From Lytechinus pictus (lineage: Eukaryota > Echinodermata > Echinoidea > Temnopleuroida > Toxopneustidae), in NCBI RefSeq assembly GCF_037042905.1, contig NC_087258.1, positions 7,046,501 to 7,110,500 of the forward strand: a DNA stretch of 64,000 bases, given 5' to 3'. The notes beneath the pieces are model-generated. The model searched no databases. It worked only from the letters and a program-made list of their open reading frames with translations, and was not told the origin of the DNA. A program made the translations under genes and the position numbers. Shown in pieces: positions 55,500-64,000 of this stretch; positions within the stretch are counted from its first letter, which is position 1, and the number at the start of each line of letters is the position of its first letter.

Positions 55500-56245
55500 C
55501 AAAAAATTTCTGCTCGCGCTTCTCGCTCACATTATTAATGTAAGAATATATCAAATTACCGATCATTTTCTTGATTTACAAAACATGAATAGAATGTCCC
55601 ACTGAAATCTGAAATCTCAATTTTGTTTCCGCTCGCGCTTTGCGCTCGCATCAATTGTATAGTATATATAGTTATATACCTATCCTGTTCATGATTAGAA
55701 AAGTGCTTAAGATGTCCTGTTTTTAGGTCTGAAATCTCATTTTTATTTCGGCTCGTGCTTCGCGCTCGCATTAATTGTATTGTTATGTACCTATCCTCTT
55801 CATTATTAGAAAAGTGCTTAGAATGTCTCGTTTTTTTGGTCTGAAATCTCAATTTTGTTTCCGCTCGCGCTTCGCGCTCGCATCAATTGTATAGATATAC
55901 CTATCCTGTTCATGATTGCGAAAAGTGCTTAGAATGTCCAGTATTTAGGTCGGAATGTCAAATTTTTCAGCTCGCGCTTCGCACTCGCATTATTTGATTG
56001 TTGATATATGTATCGTCTTAATGGGTAACTGCAAACAGTCCTTATAACACTTCCCTTTCGATCAGACCAGAGCGTATATAAAAAATATCTGCTTGCACTG
56101 ATCACATTCGCAGCTATTATCTGTTACATATGCATCTTGTTCAGGACCACAAACATTGCTCAAAATGTTCAATTTTACAGGACAAAATACATGAATTTCC
56201 CCCCCCCCCAAAAAAAAATAGCTCGCGCTTCGCGTTCGAGTTATC
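55500..56245 (-). repeat. Satellite block C, same unit in inverted orientation
   Basis: GCTCGCGCTTCGCGCTCGCAT, the reverse complement of the block A/B core, begins near 55512, 55631, 55750, 55862, 55970 and 56221. Spacing is 108-120 bp for the first five. Companion segments (TAGGTCTGAAATCTCA, CCTATCCTGTTCATGATTAG) are the complements of those in the plus blocks. The 98-codon minus-strand frame here is a by-product. Confidence 0.9.
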
Positions 56246-56297
56246 TAATTATATATCTATGTTCTTTTATTAGAGGAAAGAAGTGACTGTCATAAAA

Positions 56298-56302
<5 letters not shown>

Positions 56303-56359
<57 letters not shown>
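56303..56359. repeat. (TA)n microsatellite, about 28 units, then (TG)n
   Basis: The longest dinucleotide run in the window. It is followed by TGTGTGTGTGTGTGCGTGTGAG at 56364-56388. Confidence 0.95.
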
Positions 56360-56362
<3 letters not shown>

Positions 56363-56439
56363 TGTGTGTGTGTGTGTGCGTGTGAGTGTGTGGTGCCCTA
56401 TAGAGGTGTGTGTAATTATGGAAAATTCAATTGTGTCCC

Positions 56440-56640
56440 CTCCTCCCCCCACCTTTGAGGAGAGATTTCAGCACCCCCACTGAAAAAATCGTCCCCAGGT
56501 CCCTGGCTTGCCCCCCATATTTTCGTTGGTGGGGCGATCGCCCCCGCCCCCCCCCAGGATCGACGCCTCTGCGGGCCATCTCTATACATGGCCGTACGCA
56601 GCAGGGGGGCAGTTCCCCCCCCCCCACACATTCACACACA
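56440..56640. repeat. PolyC-containing repeat fragments
   Basis: CCCAGGTCCCTGGCTTGCC, CCCCAGGATCGACGCCTC and GGCCGTACGCAGCAGGGGGG are inverted relatives of words at 49.98, 50.27 and 52.3 kb. Confidence 0.5.
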
Positions 56641-56849
56641 CTATTTGAAAAACTTACTCCTTTTTTGCTGATTTTTTTTTTTTATTTACCAAAAGTGTGA
56701 AACCCTTCAATTCTACTTTAGAGATGTAGAATGGCCAACATTTTGTAGTGAAACCTTTTTAAATTTTGTTTGCTTGTCAAATTTCTCAGGACCAAAATCT
56801 CTCTCATTTTGTAGTGAACCCTCCTTTTTTTCAAATTTACATCAGCACC

Positions 56850-56982
56850 AGTGGCGTACCTAGGATTTTCCACAGGGGGGGGGGGGGCAAAATCGGGCGC
56901 CAAAAAATTAGACAAGCAAAAAAAAAAAATAATAATAATAAATAAATAAATAAAGGTTATTGTACCCGAAAAAAAATTGACA

Positions 56983-57020
<38 letters not shown>

Positions 57021-57198
57021 TCTTCAAGCTCGTCACGGGGGGGGGGGGGGGGCAATAAAGGTCTTCAAGCTCGTCAGGGGGGCATAAAAGGTCTTTCAAG
57101 CTCGTCAGGGGGGCAGGGATATGTATTTTGTATGGGTTGTGGCTCGTCAGGGGGGGCAGAATGTGCCCCCCTGCCTCCCCCGTAGGTACGCTAGTGAT
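56850..57198. mobile_element. Small element with CAGTGGCGTACCTAGG / CCGTAGGTACGCTAGTG ends
   Basis: The left end CAGTGGCGTACCTAGG and the right end (read as CACTAGCGTACCTACGG on the complement) are inverted repeats. Inside is an internal array of AAGGTCTTCAAGCTCGTCA(G/C)GGGGG units (57018-57110, with a diverged unit near 57140) plus A and G homopolymer runs. No ORF. Confidence 0.78.
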
Positions 57199-57199
57199 C

Positions 57200-58200
57200 A
57201 GCACCCTCTGTTAAAATCGTACACTTAAGTAGGCCTTTATATAGCTTTAGTTTTAAAGCGCAAACTGAAATTTTGCTCATAATTTATAGTATTCTAAAAT
57301 GTGATATTTTAAGGACTTTGTCACTTTTCACGGTCCTTTTTTATGCCCTCTTTTTAATTTCAGCTTCATATCTTCTCCACTTATTTGATAACATTAACCT
57401 AAGAAAATATTCAAGAAATGGATACTAACAAAAAATTAAATGATATTCAAAGGGTGCATGGTAAAATAAACGGATCCACACCCATGTGCTTGAATTCTTG
57501 TCTGCACCTTTAAAGGTACAAAGTTGAACCTATATTATTCATAGTGTGTAGGGTTCAATGTAAACTCTTGGGCTGGTGAGCTCAAAAAGCAACCTGGACA
57601 AGTTTTTCTTGAATTAATTTTTCGCATGATACAAAATTTGAAATGTTACAGGATGAATAAGAACTTATTTTTATTTCAATAAAAATTATCTATTATGGCA
57701 AGATATACTGTGCGCATCATAACGTAAGGCTTGATTATAGAAAAAATAAATAGGGCCTATATATAGGCTGTTTATCTTGCTGTACTGTACTGTATAAGGG
57801 GCCCCTCTCACAAGTTCTGCTTCTATGTGGTCCCAAACCTATCATGTATTCTCATTTCTTGTTAAACTATGTAATATGTCTCTTGTTTTGATTGGTTTAA
57901 ATAAACTTGAACTTGATAACTTGATACTGTATTTTTTTTAAACTCAAGTAATGAAGTGCCCGCGGCATATAGTACATGCACGAGTGTTTTATTTATTTAT
58001 TTATTTTGTTTTATTTATTTTATACTGCAGGGTAGGCCTGTTCAGTTCTTAAAACTGCTTTACAAAGGCGCCCTGCAGTTTAAAATACATGTCAAGATAA
58101 CTATGAGCAACAAACAACATCAAAAATACAAAATACAAAATATCTAACATCAGAAACAATTAACACCAAAATATAGAGTGGGAAGTGACAATTTAAACAT
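57200..58200. other. Intergenic spacer, no supported gene
   Basis: AT-rich, with ATTTATTT repeats at 57988-58022. The region just left of 58240 may be the 3' UTR of the LINE fragment that follows. Confidence 0.4.
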
Positions 58201-58241
58201 ACATAGCATTGTAAATCAATGGAATATCATTTCGCTCTTTA

Positions 58242-59600
58242 TCAATTCGTATGAAAGGCTTTGCATAATTTTTTAAAAACTAACAAGGAGGTACAAACTT
58301 GTAAATTTGAAGGAAGTGCATTAAATAATTTGGGTCCGACATATGCGAAAGATTTTCTTTTATGTTCAATTCTAGCTTTGGGAAGCTGAAGGGGGCATCG
58401 TAAAGAAAACCGTGTCCTGTATTTCACGGGCCGTTTACATACTAAAGGTTTTAAATAATTTGGTTAAATCATTCATTATTTTATATACAAGAACACAATA
58501 CTGATATTTTATGCGCTTATCTACTGATTGCCACTTCAGTGACTGCAACAAAGAAATTTGTGATGTATTATAATTTTTTTTCAAAAGCATTCTGGCATAT
58601 TTATTTTGAAGTTTTTGTATCTTATCTAAATGTATTTTTGCACTGCTTCCCCAAGATGTAATACAGTAATCAATGTAAGGTAAAATCATAAAAAAGTACA
58701 GCTTCATCATGATATCAAAGGACAGTAAGTGCTTAATCCGCCTTACACAACCTATTGCCCGAGATATTTTACAAACGATATTAGTAATATGTTCGCACCA
58801 AGTCAAGCCCGGATCGAGCATGACACCTAAGTATTTAATCTTTTTTACACTTTCTAATTGAATGTATGTTCCTGAATTTCACTGACAAATGAGCACCCCT
58901 CAACTTTTTCTTTTGACCAAATACCATGGCTTTTGTTTTTTGCGGGTGTAAATGCATATTATTTAAGTCTAGCCATTTACTTATTGAATCAAAATCATCT
59001 TGCAAATACTTTTGTACCTCCTTAATTGATTCACCGTGATTAAAAATGGCGGTATCATCAGCATAAAGAGACATTTTAGAATGTACATGCAATTTCAAAT
59101 TACACATGTCATTAATAAAAATACAAAATATCAATGGACCCAGTATAGATCCTTGTGGGACACCTGATTTTATCTTCAAAAATTCACTGCCGGACAACTG
59201 TTAATCATTACAAATTGCCTTCTGTCTGTTAAATACGATTCCATCCAGTTGTATTCATTGCCAGTAATACCATATAGTACTTAAGTTTTGCAAGTATTAA
59301 ATTGTGAGGAATAACATCAAAAGCTTTGCGTAAGTCCAAGAAAATACCACCAGTAACATGTTTTCGGTCCATTTTATCATACAAAAAGTCTGTAATCTCA
59401 GTTAGACAAGTGTCAGTAGAATAAGACGGTCTGAAGCCAGACTGACAATTTGCAAGTAGATCATTAACATTTAAGTACTTATACAATTGATCATGTATTG
59501 CTCTCTCTAGTATTTTGGACAGGACTGGAAGCACCGAAATTGGTCTATAATTGTCAATATCAAATGATCCTCCCTTATTTACAGGAGTAATTATTAAAAG
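58242..59600 (-). pseudogene. Broken non-LTR retrotransposon reverse transcriptase (CR1/Jockey-like), 5' truncated
   Basis: The minus strand carries a reverse transcriptase split over at least three frames. 59597-59229 has NYRPISVLPVLSKILERAI, the GFRPSYSTDTCLTEI fingers block and motif A FLDLRKAFDVIPH. 59197-58835 has the SGVPQGSILGPLIFCIFIND block and the catalytic SLYADDTAIF. 58821-58435 has the thumb and connector (VRRIKHLLSFDIMMKLYF, then KIQKLQNKYARMLL). 58427-58242 has the C-terminal GPKLFNALPSNL tail. Frameshifts occur near 59270 and 58845, and a stop or shift falls near 58430. No endonuclease domain is found right of 59600. The copy is dead but its catalytic motifs are still readable, so insertion is not very old. 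Confidence 0.9.
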
Positions 59601-60980
59601 TCACGCGTTTTTTTCTATGCGACTCATTTAGTTCATATATTTTTTCTTATAAAGTTTTGATTGTGTATACAATTTTCACCAATTAATTGTAAATGTTATA
59701 ATTTGCTGATCGTTTCAATAAAAAAATGTACGTATTAAATTTATGATGGATCATGATCGTGTGTTACTGTCCAAATTTAAGTAGCTCATCAAGTCTACAG
59801 CCTATTATCAGCTGGAATCTAAGTGAAACAATATAGATGTGGCCATGGCACTGGGAAGCGGGGGTGCTGGCCGGGATGCTTAGTGAAGCACCAACAAAAT
59901 TAGCACCCCCAGGTATTCTGCAATATGTGTAAAAATGGAAAATGTAGTGAACCCCCCTTTTTTGTTTTTCAAATTTCTCGGAACCAATCGGATCTCCATT
60001 TTGGAATAAACCTTTTTTGGGGGGTTTTCAAATTTACATCGGCAGCACCCCCAGTAAAACAAAAAGTCTTTTCCAGGGCCCTGATTGTGGCCTGGTGTGT
60101 GGATTAAATGCTACCAAGTGTTGGTTAAAAGTTGGGCAATTTTGCCCACTTTATTCAGTTATTCAGAACATGGACCTATATTAATCTCAATTGTCTTGAC
60201 GTAGAGGGCGATAGAGCACTATCAATCAATTATGATAATTCTTTCTCGCTATCTCTCGATCTCTCTCGCTCTCTCCCCTTAGAAACGCACATACAAGCTG
60301 TACAAAATCGCGTTGTTATGTTCCGTGGTATCGATTAATCAAATAATGGAACAAGTGAAGTGAACGAAGAAAATCTTGGAACACTCGATTTTTCAGGAAT
60401 ATACTCATCAGGACTCATTAATAGATCCATATTTCCGTGAGTATTTGGTTTAAGTTTAGAAAATACCATCAGAATCGTAAATTCATGCACGTTATTGTGA
60501 AGAATCGAAGGCCTGAAAATTAGCGTCAACCGCTGGTTTCTGACCGCAGAGGCAGGGTCAACTGCCCGGAGATAGCCGCCCACAGAATGCCTACATAGTA
60601 CATGTACGCTTTGCTGTGTACGCTGCGGCAACAGCTGCGAGGACAAGCTGCAGCTGTACTGTAGTCTGTAGAGTGTAGCTGATCACATCATGACATGTAA
60701 ATCTTGCTATTTGTGCTGTGTAGTTATGACGTGGAAGGGAATGAGACGTGCTATTTATTGTAATGATGTTCAACAGTAGTTAAGTTAGATTTAAAGTCTA
60801 AATACTTGAATCATACTTAATTGTTCATCATGTCAATTGTCATGACATTCATTTGACTGCCAGCCCAGGCTAGCCTGGAGGCGTCTGGGGAGTAAAAATT
60901 ATTTACTACGTAGGCTTACTCCCAATGACGCCTAACCCAGAGAGCGCGCGGGCGGGAGCCCAGAAGCTTACCGTGTATTT
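59601..60980. other. Intergenic spacer with a third CTGGGAAGCGGGGGTG repeat
   Basis: GGCACTGGGAAGCGGGGGTGCTGG at 59847, with GCACCCCCAG words at 59904 and 60046, relates to the repeats at 54.2 and 54.7 kb. CTCTCTCGATCTCTCTCGC at 60250 is a simple repeat. 60868-60925 holds a small inverted word pair (GGCGTCTGGGGAGTAAA / TACTCCCAATGACGCC). No gene. Confidence 0.4.
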
Positions 60981-60982
60981 GA

Positions 60983-61395
60983 CCATATTCAGCGGACTAG
61001 GGTGATTTATGGTCTAAATATTTCTCCAAATGAATTGTGAAAACAGAAAGTATACAATTACCACGATTATATGGATGAAATTGAAGGTCTAACGAGTGGC
61101 AGTTTCCTGACATCTGGGCACAGACTGGAACCTCAAAAAAACGAAAAGTTCTCTCCTCTACCCCAGTCTCGATCGGCCATTTTGTTACGATTTTTAACAA
61201 AAATGGCCGATCGAAACGGGGGTAGAAGGAGAGAACTTTTCGTTTTTTTGAGGTTCCAGTCTGTGCCCAGATGTCAGGAAACTGCCACTCGTTAGACCTT
61301 CATCCATATAATCGTGGTAATTGTATACTTTCTGTTTCCACAATTCATTTGGAGAAATATTTAGACCATAAATCACCCTAGTCCGGTGAATATGG
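60983..61395. repeat. Near-perfect long palindrome, 413 bp
   Basis: The left arm runs from CCATATTCAGCGGACTAGGG to about 61190. The right arm ends CCCTAGTCCGGTGAATATGG at 61395. The arms of about 200 bp are complementary with very few mismatches (for example GCGG versus CCGG, and a few near 61080 and 61155). The centre reads TTTGTTA-CGATTTT-TAACAAA, leaving a loop of about 7 bases. Neither arm encodes a recognised protein. Confidence 0.95.
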
Positions 61396-61399
61396 TTAA

Positions 61400-63720
61400 A
61401 TGACGCCTGGCACGGGAAGGCATTGGCATGATTGGGCCACACGAAGGAGAGTTTTTGGAGAAAGCAATGTTGCTCCAAAATACTTGATTTGTTTAACTTG
61501 CTAGCCACACACTTATGTACATGGACAACAAGTTCAAATCCCCCCATTACGTACATTTATTTATACTTAAAAACGATAAATATTAGAAATATTACGAGAA
61601 ATTATGTAAGAAGATGAGCAGATACTCACCGATGATCGCCATTTTCCTTCTTTGTTCGTAGCCTAGTTAAAAGACGCGTATAAGATCGGGCGACAATATT
61701 AGCAGTGCCAATTAAAAAAAAAAAATCAATCGGCTGATGAATATCGTGAATTGTAAAATACTTGCATTAGCCAATAAATTGGCTATGCCAGGCCCATAGC
61801 CTAGGCCATAGTTAATATTAAGTTAGGCATAGCATAGTTTAGACCAAAAGCTTCGGTCTATGTCATGTTGGTTGTTCAGCTGAACTCCGTTTGCTTCACT
61901 CACCAAATACAGATTGAAGTTCTAGCGCGATCTGTACAGGGGACTAATGGCCATATGTTTATGTGTATCAAGTTCGGATAAAACAGGGCAGTGAAGTTGC
62001 GCGACAGCCGAGGTAAGCCACTGTTTTTGTTCCACTGAATTATAATTTGCATTTCGGTCGCGTTAATTTTCATAAGTTTGATTCATTAAAGACAAAAATT
62101 GAAGAGCCCCGACGGGGGGATTTTGCATTGTAAGTCCCCTAATGGTGGCTGCATGATAGCGAGCCGTCTGTGTACGAGGAGAAATTTAAAAAATATAAAA
62201 TTTTTAAAAAACTCCTCGAAACAGACGGCTGCCAGCTGTCTAAGCATAGTTAGAGACAGTGTGAGTGACTATGTCTATGAAAAATGGAAGTGGTGAAAAG
62301 AGTAGACAAAAAGTGTCATGTCATGACTCCAACTTTGAGACTTGAATGCATAAGTCGACTAGTGTTGATGTAAAGCCTAAGCCTTAAAAAGGCGTTAATT
62401 GTGTTTATTTCATGACGATTCAGCTTTACAATTTTGGGTGACCATATGCGCACATTTTGAAAATTATCATGAAGTTGATTTTCAATCAACAATTTCTCAC
62501 AGTTCACACAAAATTAATCAAAATTATAAATACCAGACGGATGGCAAGATCTTAAACTTAAGTCAAATTCATGTTAACGAATTATAAAGTAGGTCAAAGG
62601 TTTCGCTCATATTGCGATCTTAAAATTCCATGGCGATCGACAAGTGCGCGCTCGGCTGAAAAAGTGTCATGAAAAAGTGTGACCTTAATTTGCGCATGAT
62701 CATTTTGCAGAGCTTTAGAAAAGAAATCAAGCAGTCAAAGGTAAGATAATTTTATCAGATGGAGGTTCAAATCCCATAAATTTGGTGGGTATCACATTTT
62801 ACTTACTTATTTGGAGACCTCTGAGCTTGCAAACTGATGATTTCTTGATGCTTGTCGAGAAGATGGGATTTTCTCGGAGCGGATGCAAAAGGTAACAAAA
62901 TTCGCCGATGTTTTGCCAATATTTTCACAATTTGAGACCTGACCGTCAAGTAAATTACCATAATGAATTAATGAGTAATTTTTGGGTCGCTTTTTCTGTT
63001 GATGATATCAGTTTTTCAAGATATTAGATAAAGAGATATTCGACCGTGTGCAAAATGATGACATGTGATGATGAAATATCAGAAATATGAGTCCTAATCT
63101 ATTCCTGACTGTGACATTAAAGGAAAATTCAGAAAATTTGTCATATTGATGTACATGTTTGTATAATGACTTGGTGAAATCTTAATTATTTATACATGTA
63201 TAGGCTACAATTTGGAAATAAAATCATGATTTACATGCATTTGTATGAATGGATCAGAGGGACTTACATTAAGGACTTTTTTTTCTGACACAGACAGACC
63301 ATGATGAGTTCCAGGATATATAGGGTTTTTAAAGAACACCAATTATCCTTGAAACCAAAACCACTTATTAATTTTTGATTTGACAATAAATTTCTTGACT
63401 CATACTCCTTCATTAGCTATTAAACATTCTTTAAAACAGAAAACAAATTTATTCAGAGCAATGAAAAATGTATGGCTTAATTTCGAGGCTTTCACACCAT
63501 GTGCATGCTACTGGTACTTTCAGGTGTTCACTTCAAAACTTAATTTTGGAAATGAACAAATACAGACTCAAAGGATTAAATGGTATCCCATTCCCTTCCA
63601 CACCACATTCCTCCCATTTTAATTGTAAATTTATCCTCAAAGAAATCAGACATGGGCAGTTCTGGAAGTAAATAGGGGTGATATTTTGTCATTCTTGGCA
63701 ACTTTTCATTTGTGTTCCAG
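61400..63720 (+). other. Upstream region of the FHA-domain gene
   Basis: No coding exon is recognised. It contains a short inverted pair (AGCCGTCTGTNT / AAACAGACGGCT at 62161 and 62218) and moderately CpG-rich words at 62610-62660. The pyrimidine tract and CAG at 63719-63720 form an acceptor for the exon that follows, so the promoter lies further left. Confidence 0.35.
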
Positions 63721-63814
63721 GCTCACTTGAAAGACCAATTTTCGTAACGATGCAAACTATAAAGTCTGTTGTCAACTAGACCTCTGCTATCATCCATTTC
63801 TGAACTTACAAGAC
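63721..63814 (+). other. 5' UTR of the FHA-domain gene with a short upstream ORF
   Basis: After the acceptor TTTGTGTTCCAG (AG at 63719-63720) there are 94 untranslated bases before the coding ATG. They contain an ATG at 63750 opening a nine-codon ORF that stops with TAG at 63777-63779, which may damp translation of the main frame. Confidence 0.6.
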
Positions 63815-64000
63815 ATGGTGAAAGGCTTCCTGAGGAGTCCTGAGGGACTCTTCCAGTTGTCACCAAGCACCACTTTGGTCGGACGAGAGAACTGTGACTT
63901 AAACATCCAGGTAAGAATAGTTATCTTAAAGCTAATGACATGTTGAGCGTTTTTGTTATTTTAGTTTTATCTCATTTTTCCTTTCCTTCTTAATAGGTGT
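63815..64000 (+). CDS. FHAD1: FHA-domain protein, first coding exon (probably FHAD1; runs off the right edge)
   Basis: The first coding exon, 63815-63910, encodes 32 residues (start MVKGFLRSPEGLFQLSPSTT, then LVGRENCDLNIQ). It ends at CAG|GTAAGA in phase 0. The next intron closes with a strong acceptor (CTTTCCTTCTTAATAG, AG at 63995-63996), so 63997-64000 would be the first bases of exon 2. The segment is the start of a forkhead-associated (FHA) phosphothreonine-binding fold. G23-R24 and the acidic/Asn stretch after it form the first phosphopeptide loop, and an FHA fold at the very N-terminus with K-G/A-x-L-(R/K)-S is how FHAD1 begins. FHAD1 is a long coiled-coil protein of poorly known function. 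Other N-terminal FHA proteins such as CEP170 are the alternative; only a third of the domain is visible. Confidence 0.7.

Noticed and set aside
55556-55852. 98-codon minus-strand frame with internal repeats
   Set aside because: It follows the satellite period of about 120 bp and is not a repeat protein gene.
50440-56245. Regularly spaced short repeats as a CRISPR-like array
   Set aside because: The spacers are themselves repeated and diverged satellite sequence, the organism is an animal, and there are no cas genes.

Overview
This is a gene-poor, AT-rich, repeat-dense animal nuclear window. Spliced genes with GT-AG introns, short exons in kilobase introns, tRNA-derived SINEs, non-LTR retrotransposon debris and many small palindromic DNA-transposon derivatives all argue for a marine invertebrate. 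The proteins are clearly deuterostome-like, and the repeat style (frequent ACATGTA words, satellite blocks built on GCGAGCGCGAAGCGCGAG) suggests an echinoderm, most likely a sea urchin. The species cannot be fixed from sequence alone.

Layout: (1) 1-652, minus strand: 5' two thirds of the beta-1,3-galactosyltransferase 6 gene (B3GALT6), running off the left edge, with a splice acceptor just upstream of its ATG. (2) 10,049-16,551, plus strand: complete five-exon UBE2J2, the tail-anchored ER ubiquitin-conjugating enzyme. (3) 25,634-30,707, minus strand: complete five-exon MRPL20 (mitochondrial ribosomal protein bL20m). (4) 36,642-40,187, minus strand: a single-exon 1181-residue C2H2 zinc-finger gene built from five repeated finger pairs. 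(5) 63,721-64,000, plus strand: the start of an FHA-domain gene, probably FHAD1, running off the right edge. B3GALT6, UBE2J2 and MRPL20 are neighbours in human 1p36.33 and FHAD1 lies in 1p36.21, so the window looks like a fragment of an old conserved linkage block. The genes do not form one pathway: the products act in Golgi proteoglycan linker synthesis, ER ubiquitination, mitochondrial translation, nuclear transcription control and (FHAD1) an unknown phosphopeptide-binding role.

The stretches between genes are mostly mobile DNA. They include at least four copies of one tRNA-derived SINE, several MITE families present two to five times, large fold-back elements (12.8, 19.9, 31.1, 35.3, 42.1, 45.8-47.5 and 61.0-61.4 kb), non-autonomous elements with recognisable terminal repeats (4.9-5.6, 22.4 and 44.6-45.7 kb), and a broken non-LTR retrotransposon at 58.2-59.6 kb. 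From about 48.9 to 57.2 kb there is a gene-free block of satellites, minisatellites, homopolymer G/C/T/A runs and microsatellites. The satellite switches strand between 54 and 55.5 kb.

No operons, CRISPR arrays, rRNA genes or convincing intact tRNA genes were found. I did not find a clearly new multi-gene system. The most noteworthy features are the microsynteny, the modular zinc-finger protein, the near-perfect 413-bp palindrome close to the FHAD1-like gene, and the fold-back elements.
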